The translations under genes were made by a program, and so were the position numbers. From contig NZ_CAVK010000061.1 in NCBI RefSeq assembly GCF_000382885.1, positions 1 to 64,000 on the forward strand: 64,000 nt of DNA, in the 5' to 3' direction. The stretch is from Sphingobium indicum BiD32 (lineage in GTDB: Bacteria; Pseudomonadota; Alphaproteobacteria; Sphingomonadales; Sphingomonadaceae). The notes under the pieces are model-generated. The model was not told where the DNA came from, made no database searches, and saw nothing but the letters and a program-made list of their open reading frames with translations. Below are positions 42,381 to 50,955 of this stretch, piece by piece (position 1 is the stretch's first letter; each line of letters opens with the position of its first letter).

Positions 42381-42712
42381 TGCCTGCGCGCAGCACGGTA
42401 GTGTTCGCGATCGCTGTCCTGGCGCTCTCGACCTCCGCCGTGCCAGCGTCGGTGCCCGCACCCCGGACCTACACGGTGATCATCGACAAGATGAAGTTCG
42501 GCCCCGTCCCATCGGGCCTGCGGGTTGGCGATAAGATCCGCTGGATCAATCGTGACCTGTTTCGGCACACGGCCACTGCAACCAACCGGAGTTTCGAAAT
42601 CGACCTCCTGCCGGCCACGGAGGGAACACTTGTGCTGAAGCGAGCGGGCACGGTCACATTTTTCTGCAAGTTCCATCCAGGAATGCGGGGGCAGCTCGTC
42701 GTTCGGCGATAA
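42380..42712 (+). CDS. cupredoxin (plastocyanin/azurin-like blue copper protein)
   Basis: A protein of 110 residues with a signal peptide (VVFAIAVLALSTSAVPA). Copper ligands are visible as His in LFRHTATA and the Cys-His-Met cluster FFCKFHPGM. It is a periplasmic electron carrier. A link with the nearby nirK and oxidase genes is plausible but not shown. Confidence 0.87.
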   Translation: MPARSTVVFAIAVLALSTSAVPASVPAPRTYTVIIDKMKFGPVPSGLRVGDKIRWINRDLFRHTATATNRSFEIDLLPATEGTLVLKRAGTVTFFCKFHPGMRGQLVVRR

Positions 42713-42760
42713 GGCAACCTGTGTTTCGCGGCGCTCTCCCACGGCCTTGGTCATTCAGGC

Positions 42761-43960
42761 TCAACCCGGCCGGCCATCGGCTCGTGGCAATATGTAGATG
42801 CGCATGGCCCAGAGGATCCAGGGCAGAAATGCGATCAGCCAGCCGGCGGCGGCCACGGCCTGCCACGCCAGCCAATCGTTCACCAGTTCGGCGGCGATCC
42901 GCACGATACAAACGAACTGGACCGCAGCGAATGTATAGGCGGCGACCGGGGGCAACGAAAGTGGCCGTCCGGAATGCCCTTGCGTGACCCGGGTCACCAT
43001 TGCGACGAGGATACTGCCGAAGAAGCCGATAAACAGGGCATGGGCAGGAGCCTTGCCAAGGATGACGGCTCCCTTGAGTGCGAAGACGATATCCTGCACC
43101 GTAAAGAGGGCAAAGGCTGCTGGTAGCCAGGCGAGGCCAGCATAGAGGACGAACAGCAAGGGTGGCATGCGTCGCCCCGGAAACCACCGCATGAACAGAA
43201 GCAAGGCCAATAGGAACAGCGGGAGATCAGAGAGCCAAAGCCACTCCGCTGGCAAAGCCAATCGAAGCAAGAACAGCCCCCATCCCGCTCCAAGAGCCCA
43301 TTTGGGTCGCCATGGCTCGTACCCGGGCAATGCGCTTGCCGAGAAGAACGGTATCATCCGGTGTGCAACGGTGAAGTAGACAGGCAGCAGCAGCCCGAAA
43401 GTCCCGATCCGGATAGTCTTGTCAGCCAGGACCTCGTTTCCGGTTACGAGATAGACTAGCCAAAAAAGCAAGCCGACCGCGCCCGCGCACAGAGCCGCAA
43501 AGCATCCCAGGGCATGCCATGTCTTGCCCCGGTCCCGGACAACAAGTCTCGCGAGCGGAACCAGCCCGATGATCCAGCCGGTCAGGGTCGCGATGGTGCC
43601 TGGTATGACGGCCGCGTGCCAGCCCACGGCGCCGGCTATCGTCAGGGCTTGCCCGCCTACCAATCCGGCGCCGACCGGCCACGCCACGCGTCGACCAAGA
43701 TCCGGTTCGCCGATCCAGCGGGGAAAAACAGTCAGCAGGAAACCAAAGAAGAAGCTCGGTAGGACTTGATACTGCATCAGAAAGGCGTGCAGGCGCCCCG
43801 CATAGGGATCGGGTTGCGGCATAGGGAAGACATCCCATCGGGCGGTAATCAGCCAGGCCGCCCACCACGCCATCGCCAACAAGAGGTTGAGCCCGCCAAC
43901 GAAAAACATCAACCGGTGCGGCGCGCGCGTAAGGTTCGACATGGAAAGCGATGCTGACAT
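42761..43960 (-). CDS. nnrS: NnrS family heme/copper membrane protein
   Basis: A protein of 399 residues with about twelve membrane helices. Family features include LHAFLMQYQVLPSFFFGFLL and a second conserved part, VTRVTQGHSGRPL. NnrS proteins hold heme and copper and protect cells from NO during denitrification. It follows ccoS after 45 bases and is the last gene of the cbb3 operon, which ties NO protection to the oxidase. Confidence 0.93.
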   Translation of the reverse strand: MSASLSMSNLTRAPHRLMFFVGGLNLLLAMAWWAAWLITARWDVFPMPQPDPYAGRLHAFLMQYQVLPSFFFGFLLTVFPRWIGEPDLGRRVAWPVGAGLVGGQALTIAGAVGWHAAVIPGTIATLTGWIIGLVPLARLVVRDRGKTWHALGCFAALCAGAVGLLFWLVYLVTGNEVLADKTIRIGTFGLLLPVYFTVAHRMIPFFSASALPGYEPWRPKWALGAGWGLFLLRLALPAEWLWLSDLPLFLLALLLFMRWFPGRRMPPLLFVLYAGLAWLPAAFALFTVQDIVFALKGAVILGKAPAHALFIGFFGSILVAMVTRVTQGHSGRPLSLPPVAAYTFAAVQFVCIVRIAAELVNDWLAWQAVAAAGWLIAFLPWILWAMRIYILPRADGRPG

Positions 43961-44005
43961 GATTCATTGTTTCCCTGGCCGTTGGCGAGGGGCGGTACGC
44001 GCTGC

Positions 44006-44155
44006 TCAGAGCGGCCGATCCTCATCATTCAGAATGCGTTCCGCAGCGCCTGCGACGTCCTCATATTGCCCGCTTTTGAGCGCCCAGAAAAACAGAGCCA
44101 GGCCCATCGCGCCAAGAGCGAGTGAGATTGGTATCAGGTACCACAGGACGTTCAC
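44006..44155 (-). CDS. ccoS: cbb3 oxidase maturation protein CcoS
   Basis: A protein of 49 residues from GTG 44155, too short for common ORF limits. It overlaps the ccoI stop (GTGA). One membrane helix (WYLIPISLALGAMGLALFFW) is followed by the CcoS pattern WALKSGQYEDVAGAAERIL, then NDEDRPL. CcoS helps insert cofactors into CcoN. Confidence 0.93.
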   Translation of the reverse strand: MNVLWYLIPISLALGAMGLALFFWALKSGQYEDVAGAAERILNDEDRPL

Positions 44156-46395
44156 GCGCTGTCATCCGCTTGCTTCCAGCGTGCCGGATGCGGGGTAAGA
44201 CGCAGAGCATTCGCGACAACGAGGATCGACGAGCCTGACATGGCCAGGGCGGCAATCAGCGGCGTGACGTAACCGGCAATGGCCGCCGGTAGCGCAACGA
44301 CATTGTACAGCACGGCCAGAACGAAATTCTGCCGAATTAATCGGTCCGCCTTCCGGGCGATGCCGATTGCGAAGGGCACACTGCCCAGATCAGACCTGAG
44401 AAAGACGAAATCGGCGGCCTGCCGCCCGACATCGGCGGCGCTCCCGGGCGCTATGGAGACATGGGCAGCGACCAGCGCCGGGGCGTCGTTCAGACCGTCG
44501 CCGACCATCAACGCCTTATGCCCGGCTCGTGCGAGCGTTTGCAGATGGGCCGTCTTCTCCGGGGGCAGCAGTCCCGCCTGGACCTGCTCGATCCCGAGCT
44601 CCGCAGCCACCGGCAATACCGCGGCGGCCGTATCGCCGGACATGATCTCGATCGCATAGCCTTCGTCGCGAAGGGCGCCGATGGTCGGGGCTGCGCCTGG
44701 GCGCAAAGCGTCCTCTAATGCGAACGATCGCACGAGCTGGCCGTTGCACGCTAACGCTGTGCCGGTACTGTCCTTGTCGATGGCGCCGCCGGTCACCCAT
44801 CCACCGCGCCCCAGGCGCCAGACATCCTCGCCGATCCGTGCCTCAAGACCCAGACCGGCATGTTCGGCGATCGTATCGAACGCGATATCGGCGGGCGGGG
44901 CGGCGTCGGCGAGAGCTTGCGCATAGGGATGATGGGAGTGGGAGCCGATGCGCGCCGCGATTGCGAGATAGGCGTCGTCGCCGGCCACATCCCGGCGCAG
45001 CCGGGGGCGGCCAAGGGTCAGAGTGCCTGTCTTGTCGAAGATCACCGTATCAATTTCGACCAGCCGTTCCATCGCGGAGCCGTCCTTCACCATGACCCCG
45101 TGCTCGAACAAGGCGCGCGCGGCCATCACCTGAACCATGGGCACTGCGAGCCCGAGCGCGCAGGGACATGTGATGATCAGCACCGCGACCGCGATGGTCA
45201 CGGCATGATGCCAGTCGCCCGCCGCGATCATCCAACCCAGAAAGCTGAGTAGCGCGGCGCTGTGAACCACGGGAGCGTAGAGGCGCGCTGCGCGGTCTGC
45301 CACGCGGCGAAAATGGGAGCGGCCGCCTTCCGCCGCCTCCATGAGGCGCATCATTTCGGCAAGGAAGCTGTTGCGCGATGCCGCAGTGGCACGAATGGTG
45401 AGAGATCCAGTCAGGTTGAGCGTTCCTGCACGCAGGCTGCTGCCCGGAGCAACCGGTTCCGGCATGCTCTCGCCCGTCGCTAGCGCCGCATCGATATCGG
45501 ATTGTCCCTCGAGCACAACCGCGTCGACGGGGATACGGTCGCCGGCTCGCAGCAGGATGGTCATGCCCGGTTCAAGCTCCGCCGTCGGCACATAGGTACG
45601 CTGGCCGTCCGGGGTGATGACGGTTGCCCCATAGGCGGCAAGGCGGCCGAGCCCCTTTACGGCCGTACGCGCCTTTTCGCGCATCGCATGATCGAGAGTC
45701 CGCCCGATGAGCAGGAAGAAGAGCAATGAGACGGATGCGTCGAAATAGGCATGGGGTTGGTGCACGATCGTGTCGTAGAGGCTCATCGCAAAAGCGAGCA
45801 GCACACCGATCGAAATCGGCACGTCCATATTGGTCCGCCCATGCCGCAGCGCCTGCCAGGCGGATTGGAAGAACACCTTTCCTGAATAAGCGAGCGTGGG
45901 CAGCGCGATCGCCGCCGACAACCAGTGAAACAGGTCCCGGGTTTCGCCGGCAGCACCAGACCACACCGAGATCGAGAGCCCCATGATGTTCATCGAGGCA
46001 AAGCCAGCAACCGCCAGAGCCCGGATCAGGGCCCCGAGTTGCGGATCTTTTGCGTCCTCATGTGCTTCATAGAGATATCCGTCATAACCGAGACCGGCCA
46101 GTGCATCGGCAAGCGGCGGTGGCCCCTCATTCTCCCGCCAGTCGACTGCGACACGCTTGGTCGAGAGGTTGACGCGCGCGCGTGTGACGCCGGGGAGACG
46201 GCCGAGAGCCTCCTCTATCTTGCGGATACAACCGCCGCAGCTGATGCCCGGAACCGACAGGTCCGTCTGGCGAAGACCCGTATCGACCTCCCGGCTCGCA
46301 AGGAGCAACTCGTCGGCCGACAACCGGGCGAGGGCAGACGCTCCGGTCACGGCATCACCGGACCGCGCGATAGGCGTGCCAGGTCGCATGGCCAA
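44152..46395 (-). CDS. ccoI: copper-translocating P-type ATPase (CcoI/FixI)
   Basis: A protein of 747 residues. The N-terminal heavy-metal domain has CGGC (C53, C56). The membrane motif CPC is near 409, the phosphorylated DKTGT near 454, then GDGLND. CcoI exports or delivers copper for cbb3 oxidase assembly. Its start overlaps the DUF2189 gene by 41 bases, and its stop overlaps ccoS. Confidence 0.94.
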   Translation of the reverse strand: MAMRPGTPIARSGDAVTGASALARLSADELLLASREVDTGLRQTDLSVPGISCGGCIRKIEEALGRLPGVTRARVNLSTKRVAVDWRENEGPPPLADALAGLGYDGYLYEAHEDAKDPQLGALIRALAVAGFASMNIMGLSISVWSGAAGETRDLFHWLSAAIALPTLAYSGKVFFQSAWQALRHGRTNMDVPISIGVLLAFAMSLYDTIVHQPHAYFDASVSLLFFLLIGRTLDHAMREKARTAVKGLGRLAAYGATVITPDGQRTYVPTAELEPGMTILLRAGDRIPVDAVVLEGQSDIDAALATGESMPEPVAPGSSLRAGTLNLTGSLTIRATAASRNSFLAEMMRLMEAAEGGRSHFRRVADRAARLYAPVVHSAALLSFLGWMIAAGDWHHAVTIAVAVLIITCPCALGLAVPMVQVMAARALFEHGVMVKDGSAMERLVEIDTVIFDKTGTLTLGRPRLRRDVAGDDAYLAIAARIGSHSHHPYAQALADAAPPADIAFDTIAEHAGLGLEARIGEDVWRLGRGGWVTGGAIDKDSTGTALACNGQLVRSFALEDALRPGAAPTIGALRDEGYAIEIMSGDTAAAVLPVAAELGIEQVQAGLLPPEKTAHLQTLARAGHKALMVGDGLNDAPALVAAHVSIAPGSAADVGRQAADFVFLRSDLGSVPFAIGIARKADRLIRQNFVLAVLYNVVALPAAIAGYVTPLIAALAMSGSSILVVANALRLTPHPARWKQADDSA

Positions 46396-47137
46396 GCCAC
46401 GGGAAGACGATGATCAGTCCAATGAACCCCGTCGCCGCCGACAACAGAAACAGAATGAGCACAAGGACGCCCCAGATGAGCATGACCGACAGATTGTTCC
46501 AGACCAGCGCCCAACTCGTGCCCATGGCAGTCAGGGCATCAACCCGCTTGTCGAGCATCATGGGAATGGAGAATGCGGAGATCGCAAACGAGAATGCTGC
46601 GAACAGGCCGCCGATCAGAGTTCCCACGACGAGCATGGCGATCCCGGTCGACGTCGTGAACAACATCGGCGCAATGTGATCAAGCCCGGGGAAAGGCCGG
46701 ACGCCGAAGAACAGCGCATAGATGATCACTGCGGCACGCATCCATAGTAGCATGACGCCGCACAGGAGAGCGCCCGTGAACAGGACCTGTCCGCCCGCAC
46801 GCGCATGCGGCAGGAGCATGTGCCGCAGCGAAACCGGCTCGCCGAGTTCAAGCGCCCGGCTTTTGTCATAGAGGCCGATCGCCAGTGCGGGGGCAAAGAC
46901 GAGAAAACCGGCGACCGCCGGGAACAGGGCGTAATCGAGCGTGAGCCAGATCAACCCGGCGACGATGCCCGCCGAGAGCAGAAAAACGAAAACGCCGTAC
47001 AGGAGGCTTGGGCCAGGATGGTTGACGAGATCGTGCCAGCCTGCGCGCAACCACGCGAGCGGGGCGCCTGGCCCAAGATCGCGTGCATAGAGGCGTTCCG
47101 TCGGGAGCGGCGGGACGACAGGCGGGATGGTGGTCAT
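46355..47137 (-). CDS. DUF2189 integral membrane protein
   Basis: A protein of 260 residues with about six membrane helices in a DUF2189 pattern (AWLRAGWHDLVNHPGPSLLY, GFLVFAPALAIGLYDKSRAL). The family is common in alphaproteobacteria, often beside cytochrome oxidase genes. Here it lies where ccoG and ccoH are usually found. Its function is unknown; a role in oxidase assembly is inferred from position. Confidence 0.85.
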   Translation of the reverse strand: MTTIPPVVPPLPTERLYARDLGPGAPLAWLRAGWHDLVNHPGPSLLYGVFVFLLSAGIVAGLIWLTLDYALFPAVAGFLVFAPALAIGLYDKSRALELGEPVSLRHMLLPHARAGGQVLFTGALLCGVMLLWMRAAVIIYALFFGVRPFPGLDHIAPMLFTTSTGIAMLVVGTLIGGLFAAFSFAISAFSIPMMLDKRVDALTAMGTSWALVWNNLSVMLIWGVLVLILFLLSAATGFIGLIIVFPWLGHATWHAYRAVR

Positions 47138-47155
47138 CGTCTTCTCCCCATCAGT

Positions 47156-47344
47156 TCAGCATGACGATTTGGCGGCGCCAAATGCACCTGACGATCGCGC
47201 CGACCCGTCGGATTTCACATGAGTGACGCATTGTGGCTGCGAGGTCGACGCGACATAAACCAGATGCGCATTTGCGAGCAGGACGGCGGCCAGAGCAGCA
47301 ATCGTCAGCCCAATGTAGAAGCCGCGTGACTGAGGGAGCCTCAT
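47156..47344 (-). CDS. small membrane protein of the cbb3 operon, 62 residues
   Basis: It starts at ATG 47344 overlapping the ccoP stop (ATGA). There is one helix (FYIGLTIAALAAVLLANAHL) followed by a short tail with Cys39 and a C-terminal Cys62 (QPQCVTHVK, AAKSSC). It is too short for CcoH and lacks its domain, though it starts like one. It may be an assembly or copper-delivery peptide. Confidence 0.65.
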   Translation of the reverse strand: MRLPQSRGFYIGLTIAALAAVLLANAHLVYVASTSQPQCVTHVKSDGSARSSGAFGAAKSSC

Positions 47345-48219
47345 TGCTTACCTCCCCTGTCGAGGAGATAGAGGGTCAGGATCTTGCGGTCGACCGGGCT
47401 CAGGCGGTGCGCCCAGGCTGGCATTTCGCCCTGCCGCCCTTCGTAGATCGTCGTATAGATCGCGCTGATGTCACCGCCATAGAGCCAGGTCTGGTCGGTC
47501 AGGTTCGGCGCGCCGACCTGTAGGTTTCCATGGCCCTGATCTCCATGGCAGGCAACGCAGTTGGCCGCGAAGACCTCCCGGCCTTTCGCGACCGATGCGG
47601 CTTTCCCTTTCGCCCAGGCGGGGTCTGACAGGGTTTTCACATAGTCGGCTACCGCGAGAACCGCATCGTTGTCGAGGGTCCCGTCTTTCCCGAACGCCAG
47701 CATCTGGCTGACACGGGTGTCTTTGCTTGCCGGACTGTTGATGCCGACCTCGATCGTATGTGCGATCGTATCGGGGGAGCCGCCCCACAGCCAATCCCGA
47801 TCGGTGAGGTTGGGAAAGCCCGAATTGCCCTTTGCGTCCATGCCGTGACAGGCCGCGCAATTGTCACCGAACAAGCGGTAACCGTCCTCGCGCACATAGG
47901 CCATCAATTCCGGGTTGGCGCTGATCTGGCCGTAGCTCATAGCGCCGATCTGATGCATCCAGTTCGACCGCGCCTCGGCGGCCGCGCTGACCCGCCTGGC
48001 AACGATCTCGCGCTGGTCGTTGTCGAGCAGGCCCCGTGTATGGGTCTTGCCCAGCGGCCAGGCCGGCATGAGGATCCAGTAGCCGATCGAAAAGATCACG
48101 GTCAGGATAAGGAAGAGCCAGACTGCCTTGGGAACGGGTGTGTTGAGTTCCTTGATCCCGTTCCACTCGTGACCGGTGGTCATGTGCCCGCTATGGGGAT
48201 CGCGTTCGCTTACCGCCAT
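47341..48219 (-). CDS. ccoP: cbb3 oxidase diheme subunit CcoP
   Basis: A protein of 292 residues. One membrane helix (about 33-50, AVWLFLILTVIFSIGYW) is followed by two cytochrome c domains with CAACH (121-125) and CVACH (221-225). It passes electrons from soluble cytochromes to CcoO and CcoN. Its start overlaps ccoQ by 10 bases. Confidence 0.96.
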   Translation of the reverse strand: MAVSERDPHSGHMTTGHEWNGIKELNTPVPKAVWLFLILTVIFSIGYWILMPAWPLGKTHTRGLLDNDQREIVARRVSAAAEARSNWMHQIGAMSYGQISANPELMAYVREDGYRLFGDNCAACHGMDAKGNSGFPNLTDRDWLWGGSPDTIAHTIEVGINSPASKDTRVSQMLAFGKDGTLDNDAVLAVADYVKTLSDPAWAKGKAASVAKGREVFAANCVACHGDQGHGNLQVGAPNLTDQTWLYGGDISAIYTTIYEGRQGEMPAWAHRLSPVDRKILTLYLLDRGGKQ

Positions 48220-48380
48220 GGCTTGTCCTCGTCTTCTATGATGTCGCGCGCAGCCTTGTCGAACCGGGTTCTGTTGGCAGGCCAGCAGGCATAGAGCAGG
48301 GCTGCGGCTGCCAATGCGAGCAGGTAGAAAAGACCAAAGGACTTGGCGAAGCCGACCAACGTATAATGCCCTATGTCCAT
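48210..48380 (-). CDS. ccoQ: cbb3 oxidase small subunit CcoQ
   Basis: A protein of 56 residues starting at ATG 48380 (HYTLVGFAKSFGLFYLLALA). It has one membrane helix and a polar tail (FDKAARDIIEDEDKPWR), as in CcoQ, which stabilises the complex. It lies 7 bases after the ccoO stop. Confidence 0.88.
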   Translation of the reverse strand: MDIGHYTLVGFAKSFGLFYLLALAAAALLYACWPANRTRFDKAARDIIEDEDKPWR

Positions 48381-48387
48381 GACAGCT

Positions 48388-49113
48388 CTATTCCTTCGGA
48401 GGCGGCGGCTGGTGCGCGGCGTCGCTGAGTTTGCCGAGGATCTGCAGATAGGCGACGAGCGCATCCATCTCGGAGACGGTGGCCTTGTCGCCATCGAACG
48501 AACGGATCTGCGTCGCGTCACCGTAGCGCTTCGTCAGGCCGGCCGTATCGTCGTCGGGCGAGGCTTGCGCGACCGCGTCGTCAGACGCATTCTCGATCAT
48601 GGCATCGGTATAGGGAACGCCAACCGCGCGCAGGGCGCGCAGATCATCGCCGAGGTGCTTCGTTTGGAGTTGGCTTTCGCTTAGCCACTTGTAGCGCGGC
48701 ATGATCGACTGGGGCACGACGTCACGTGGATTCTTGAGGTGGGCAGTGTGCCACTGGTCCGAATATTTTCCCCCAAGCCGCGCGAGGTCCGGCCCCGTGC
48801 GCTTCGAGCCCCAGAGCATCGGATGGTCATATTTGGACTCGACCGCGAGCGAATAGGGGCCGTAGCGCTCGACCTCGTCCTGCAAGGTGCGCACCATCTG
48901 CGAATGGCAGGCGTAGCACCCCTCTCGCATGTAGATATTGCGGCCGGCGAGTTCGAGCGGCGTGTAGACGCGCATGCTGGGATCGCTTTCCACCGTGTCG
49001 TCTATCGTGAAGAGCGGCGCAATCTCGATCAGCCCGCCGATGCTCGCGACGATCATGATCGTCACCGCTAGTGCGATGGACTTGCGTTCGATCCGATAAT
49101 GGGTTCCGAACAT
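48388..49113 (-). CDS. ccoO: cbb3 oxidase monoheme subunit CcoO
   Basis: A protein of 241 residues. It has an N-terminal membrane anchor (about 12-34) and one heme c site CYACH (66-70) followed by SQMVR, as in all CcoO proteins, with the conserved GPDLARLGGKYSD. It follows ccoN after 6 bases. Confidence 0.96.
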   Translation of the reverse strand: MFGTHYRIERKSIALAVTIMIVASIGGLIEIAPLFTIDDTVESDPSMRVYTPLELAGRNIYMREGCYACHSQMVRTLQDEVERYGPYSLAVESKYDHPMLWGSKRTGPDLARLGGKYSDQWHTAHLKNPRDVVPQSIMPRYKWLSESQLQTKHLGDDLRALRAVGVPYTDAMIENASDDAVAQASPDDDTAGLTKRYGDATQIRSFDGDKATVSEMDALVAYLQILGKLSDAAHQPPPPKE

Positions 49114-49119
49114 CGGCGC

Positions 49120-50766
49120 TTATTCCGCAGGCTGGAGGTTGACGGGCAGGGGGATGTCGCCTGAAGCGGCAGGCAGCTCCGATGGCCGGCGGATCGTCAT
49201 CCAGATATTGTAGCAACCGACGATCGCGCCGAGCAGGAAGAGCAGCCCACCGATCGCACGCGCCACATAATAGGGATGCATCGCGACCATGGTGTCGAGG
49301 AACGAATAGGTCAGCGTGCCGCTGTCGTTATAGGTCCGCCACATCAGGCCCTGGATGATGCCTGAGTTCCACATCGCGAAGACGTAGATCAGCGTGCCCG
49401 CGAGCGCGAGCCAGAAGTGGACCTCGACGAGGACGGGAGAATACATCCGCTCGCGCTTCCACAGCCATGGCACGACCGCGTAGATCGAGCCGAAGGTGAT
49501 GAGCGCGACCCAGCCCATTGCGCCCGCATGCACATGCCCGATTGTCCAGTCGGTATAGTGCGACAGAGCATTGACCGACCGGATCGCCATGAACGAACCT
49601 TCGAAGGTCGAGAGGCCATAGAAGACCGCGGCCATCATCATGAAGCGTAGCGTCGCATCATCGCGGACCTTGTCCCAGGCGCCATTGAGCGTGAGCAGCG
49701 CGTTGGCGGCGGCGATCCATGACGGCACGAGCAGCATCACCGAGAAAGTCATACCCAGCGTCTGCACCCATTGCGGCAGTGCCGTGTAGTGGAGGTGGTG
49801 CGAGCCCGCCCACATGTAGAAGAAGGTGATCCCCCAGAATCCGATGATCGACATGCGGTAGGAGTAGATCGGGCGCCCGGCGCGCTTGGGAAGATAGTAA
49901 TACAGCATGCCCAGAAAGCCAGCGGTCAGGAAGAACGCCACGGCATTATGCCCGTACCACCACTGGGTCATCGCATCCTGCACGCCCGAGAACAGCGAAT
50001 AGCTTTTCGCACCGGCGAACGAGGCCGGAACGGCAAGGTTGTTCACGACATGGAGGATCGCCACTACCAGAATGAACGCCAGATAATACCAGTTGGCGAC
50101 ATAGATGTGGGGCTCCTTGCGCCGGGCAAGCGTACGCAGATAGAGCACAAGATAGACGACCCAGACGATGACGAGCCAAATATCGGCATACCATTCGGGC
50201 TCGGCATATTCCTTCGACTGGGTGATCCCCAGGAAGTAGCCAGAGATCGCGAGAAGACAGAACAGGTTGTAGCCGACGAGCACGAACCACGGACTGAACT
50301 GGTCCGGCAGGCGTGCGCGGGACGTGCGCTGCATCACATGGAAGGAGGTGGCGATCAGGGCATTGCCACCGAACCCGAAGATCACGCCGGTGGTATGGGC
50401 AGGTCGGAGCCGCCCGAAGCTCGACCAGGCCGCGTCAAACGTCAGATCCGGAAAAGCCAGCAACCAGGCGACCCAATCGCCGATGAACATGCCGAACACC
50501 GCCCAAAGCATGGCTACGACGATCCCCGCCTTGCTGGGGTCGTCATAGTAGCTGGCCAGGCGCGCCGCAGCCGGCTCAGGCTGATAATAGTCCCTGAGCA
50601 CAAAACAGAACACGGCAAGACTGAAAAGCAGCACGATGAATCCATGCGCCTGCATTGGATCGGCGCGGTTCGCCCCTGCTGCGGCCATCGCCAGTCCGAC
50701 GAAAGCCACAATGACGAGTATCGCCATGCTCCACTGGCGCTCGCTTACGGTCAGTCCTGATACCAC
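49120..50766 (-). CDS. ccoN: cbb3 oxidase catalytic subunit CcoN
   Basis: A protein of about 548 residues if started at GTG 50766, where GGAGGG is nine bases upstream; ATG 50808 is an alternative that overlaps an inverted repeat. Twelve helices contain the heme and copper ligands RPAHTTGVIFGFGG, WYGHNAVAFFL, AGSHHLHYTALP and GHVHAGAMGW. The catalytic tyrosine is in PIYSYRMSIIG. It reduces O2 with very high affinity, fitting a microaerobic regime under FixLJ. It is the first gene of a nine-gene operon ending in nnrS. Confidence 0.95.
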   Translation of the reverse strand: MVSGLTVSERQWSMAILVIVAFVGLAMAAAGANRADPMQAHGFIVLLFSLAVFCFVLRDYYQPEPAAARLASYYDDPSKAGIVVAMLWAVFGMFIGDWVAWLLAFPDLTFDAAWSSFGRLRPAHTTGVIFGFGGNALIATSFHVMQRTSRARLPDQFSPWFVLVGYNLFCLLAISGYFLGITQSKEYAEPEWYADIWLVIVWVVYLVLYLRTLARRKEPHIYVANWYYLAFILVVAILHVVNNLAVPASFAGAKSYSLFSGVQDAMTQWWYGHNAVAFFLTAGFLGMLYYYLPKRAGRPIYSYRMSIIGFWGITFFYMWAGSHHLHYTALPQWVQTLGMTFSVMLLVPSWIAAANALLTLNGAWDKVRDDATLRFMMMAAVFYGLSTFEGSFMAIRSVNALSHYTDWTIGHVHAGAMGWVALITFGSIYAVVPWLWKRERMYSPVLVEVHFWLALAGTLIYVFAMWNSGIIQGLMWRTYNDSGTLTYSFLDTMVAMHPYYVARAIGGLLFLLGAIVGCYNIWMTIRRPSELPAASGDIPLPVNLQPAE

Positions 50767-50805
50767 GCTCCGAGTCCCTCCTGCCGGCAGGTAAGCCTCC
50801 CGTAG

Positions 50806-50840
50806 CATTAAAGAAGTATTGGTGGTACTTCTATTTAATG
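50806..50840 (-). promoter_or_regulatory. inverted repeat in the ccoN leader
   Basis: CATTAAAGAAGTA (50806-50818) mirrors TACTTCTATTTAATG (50826-50840), with a two-base insertion in one arm. It is AT-rich, sits 40 bases upstream of the GTG start and does not match the FNR/FixK consensus. It is a candidate operator for the cbb3 operon. Confidence 0.5.
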
Positions 50841-50955
50841 CGCCCGCGTGAGCAGGCATGTTGCCGGTGAGCGGCGGCGTGCGACCGATCGGGATGGAGC
50901 ACAAGAAGCTGCTGGAAAAGGTGGCCGGGCCTGCCAGTCGGAACCCGCCTTAAGG

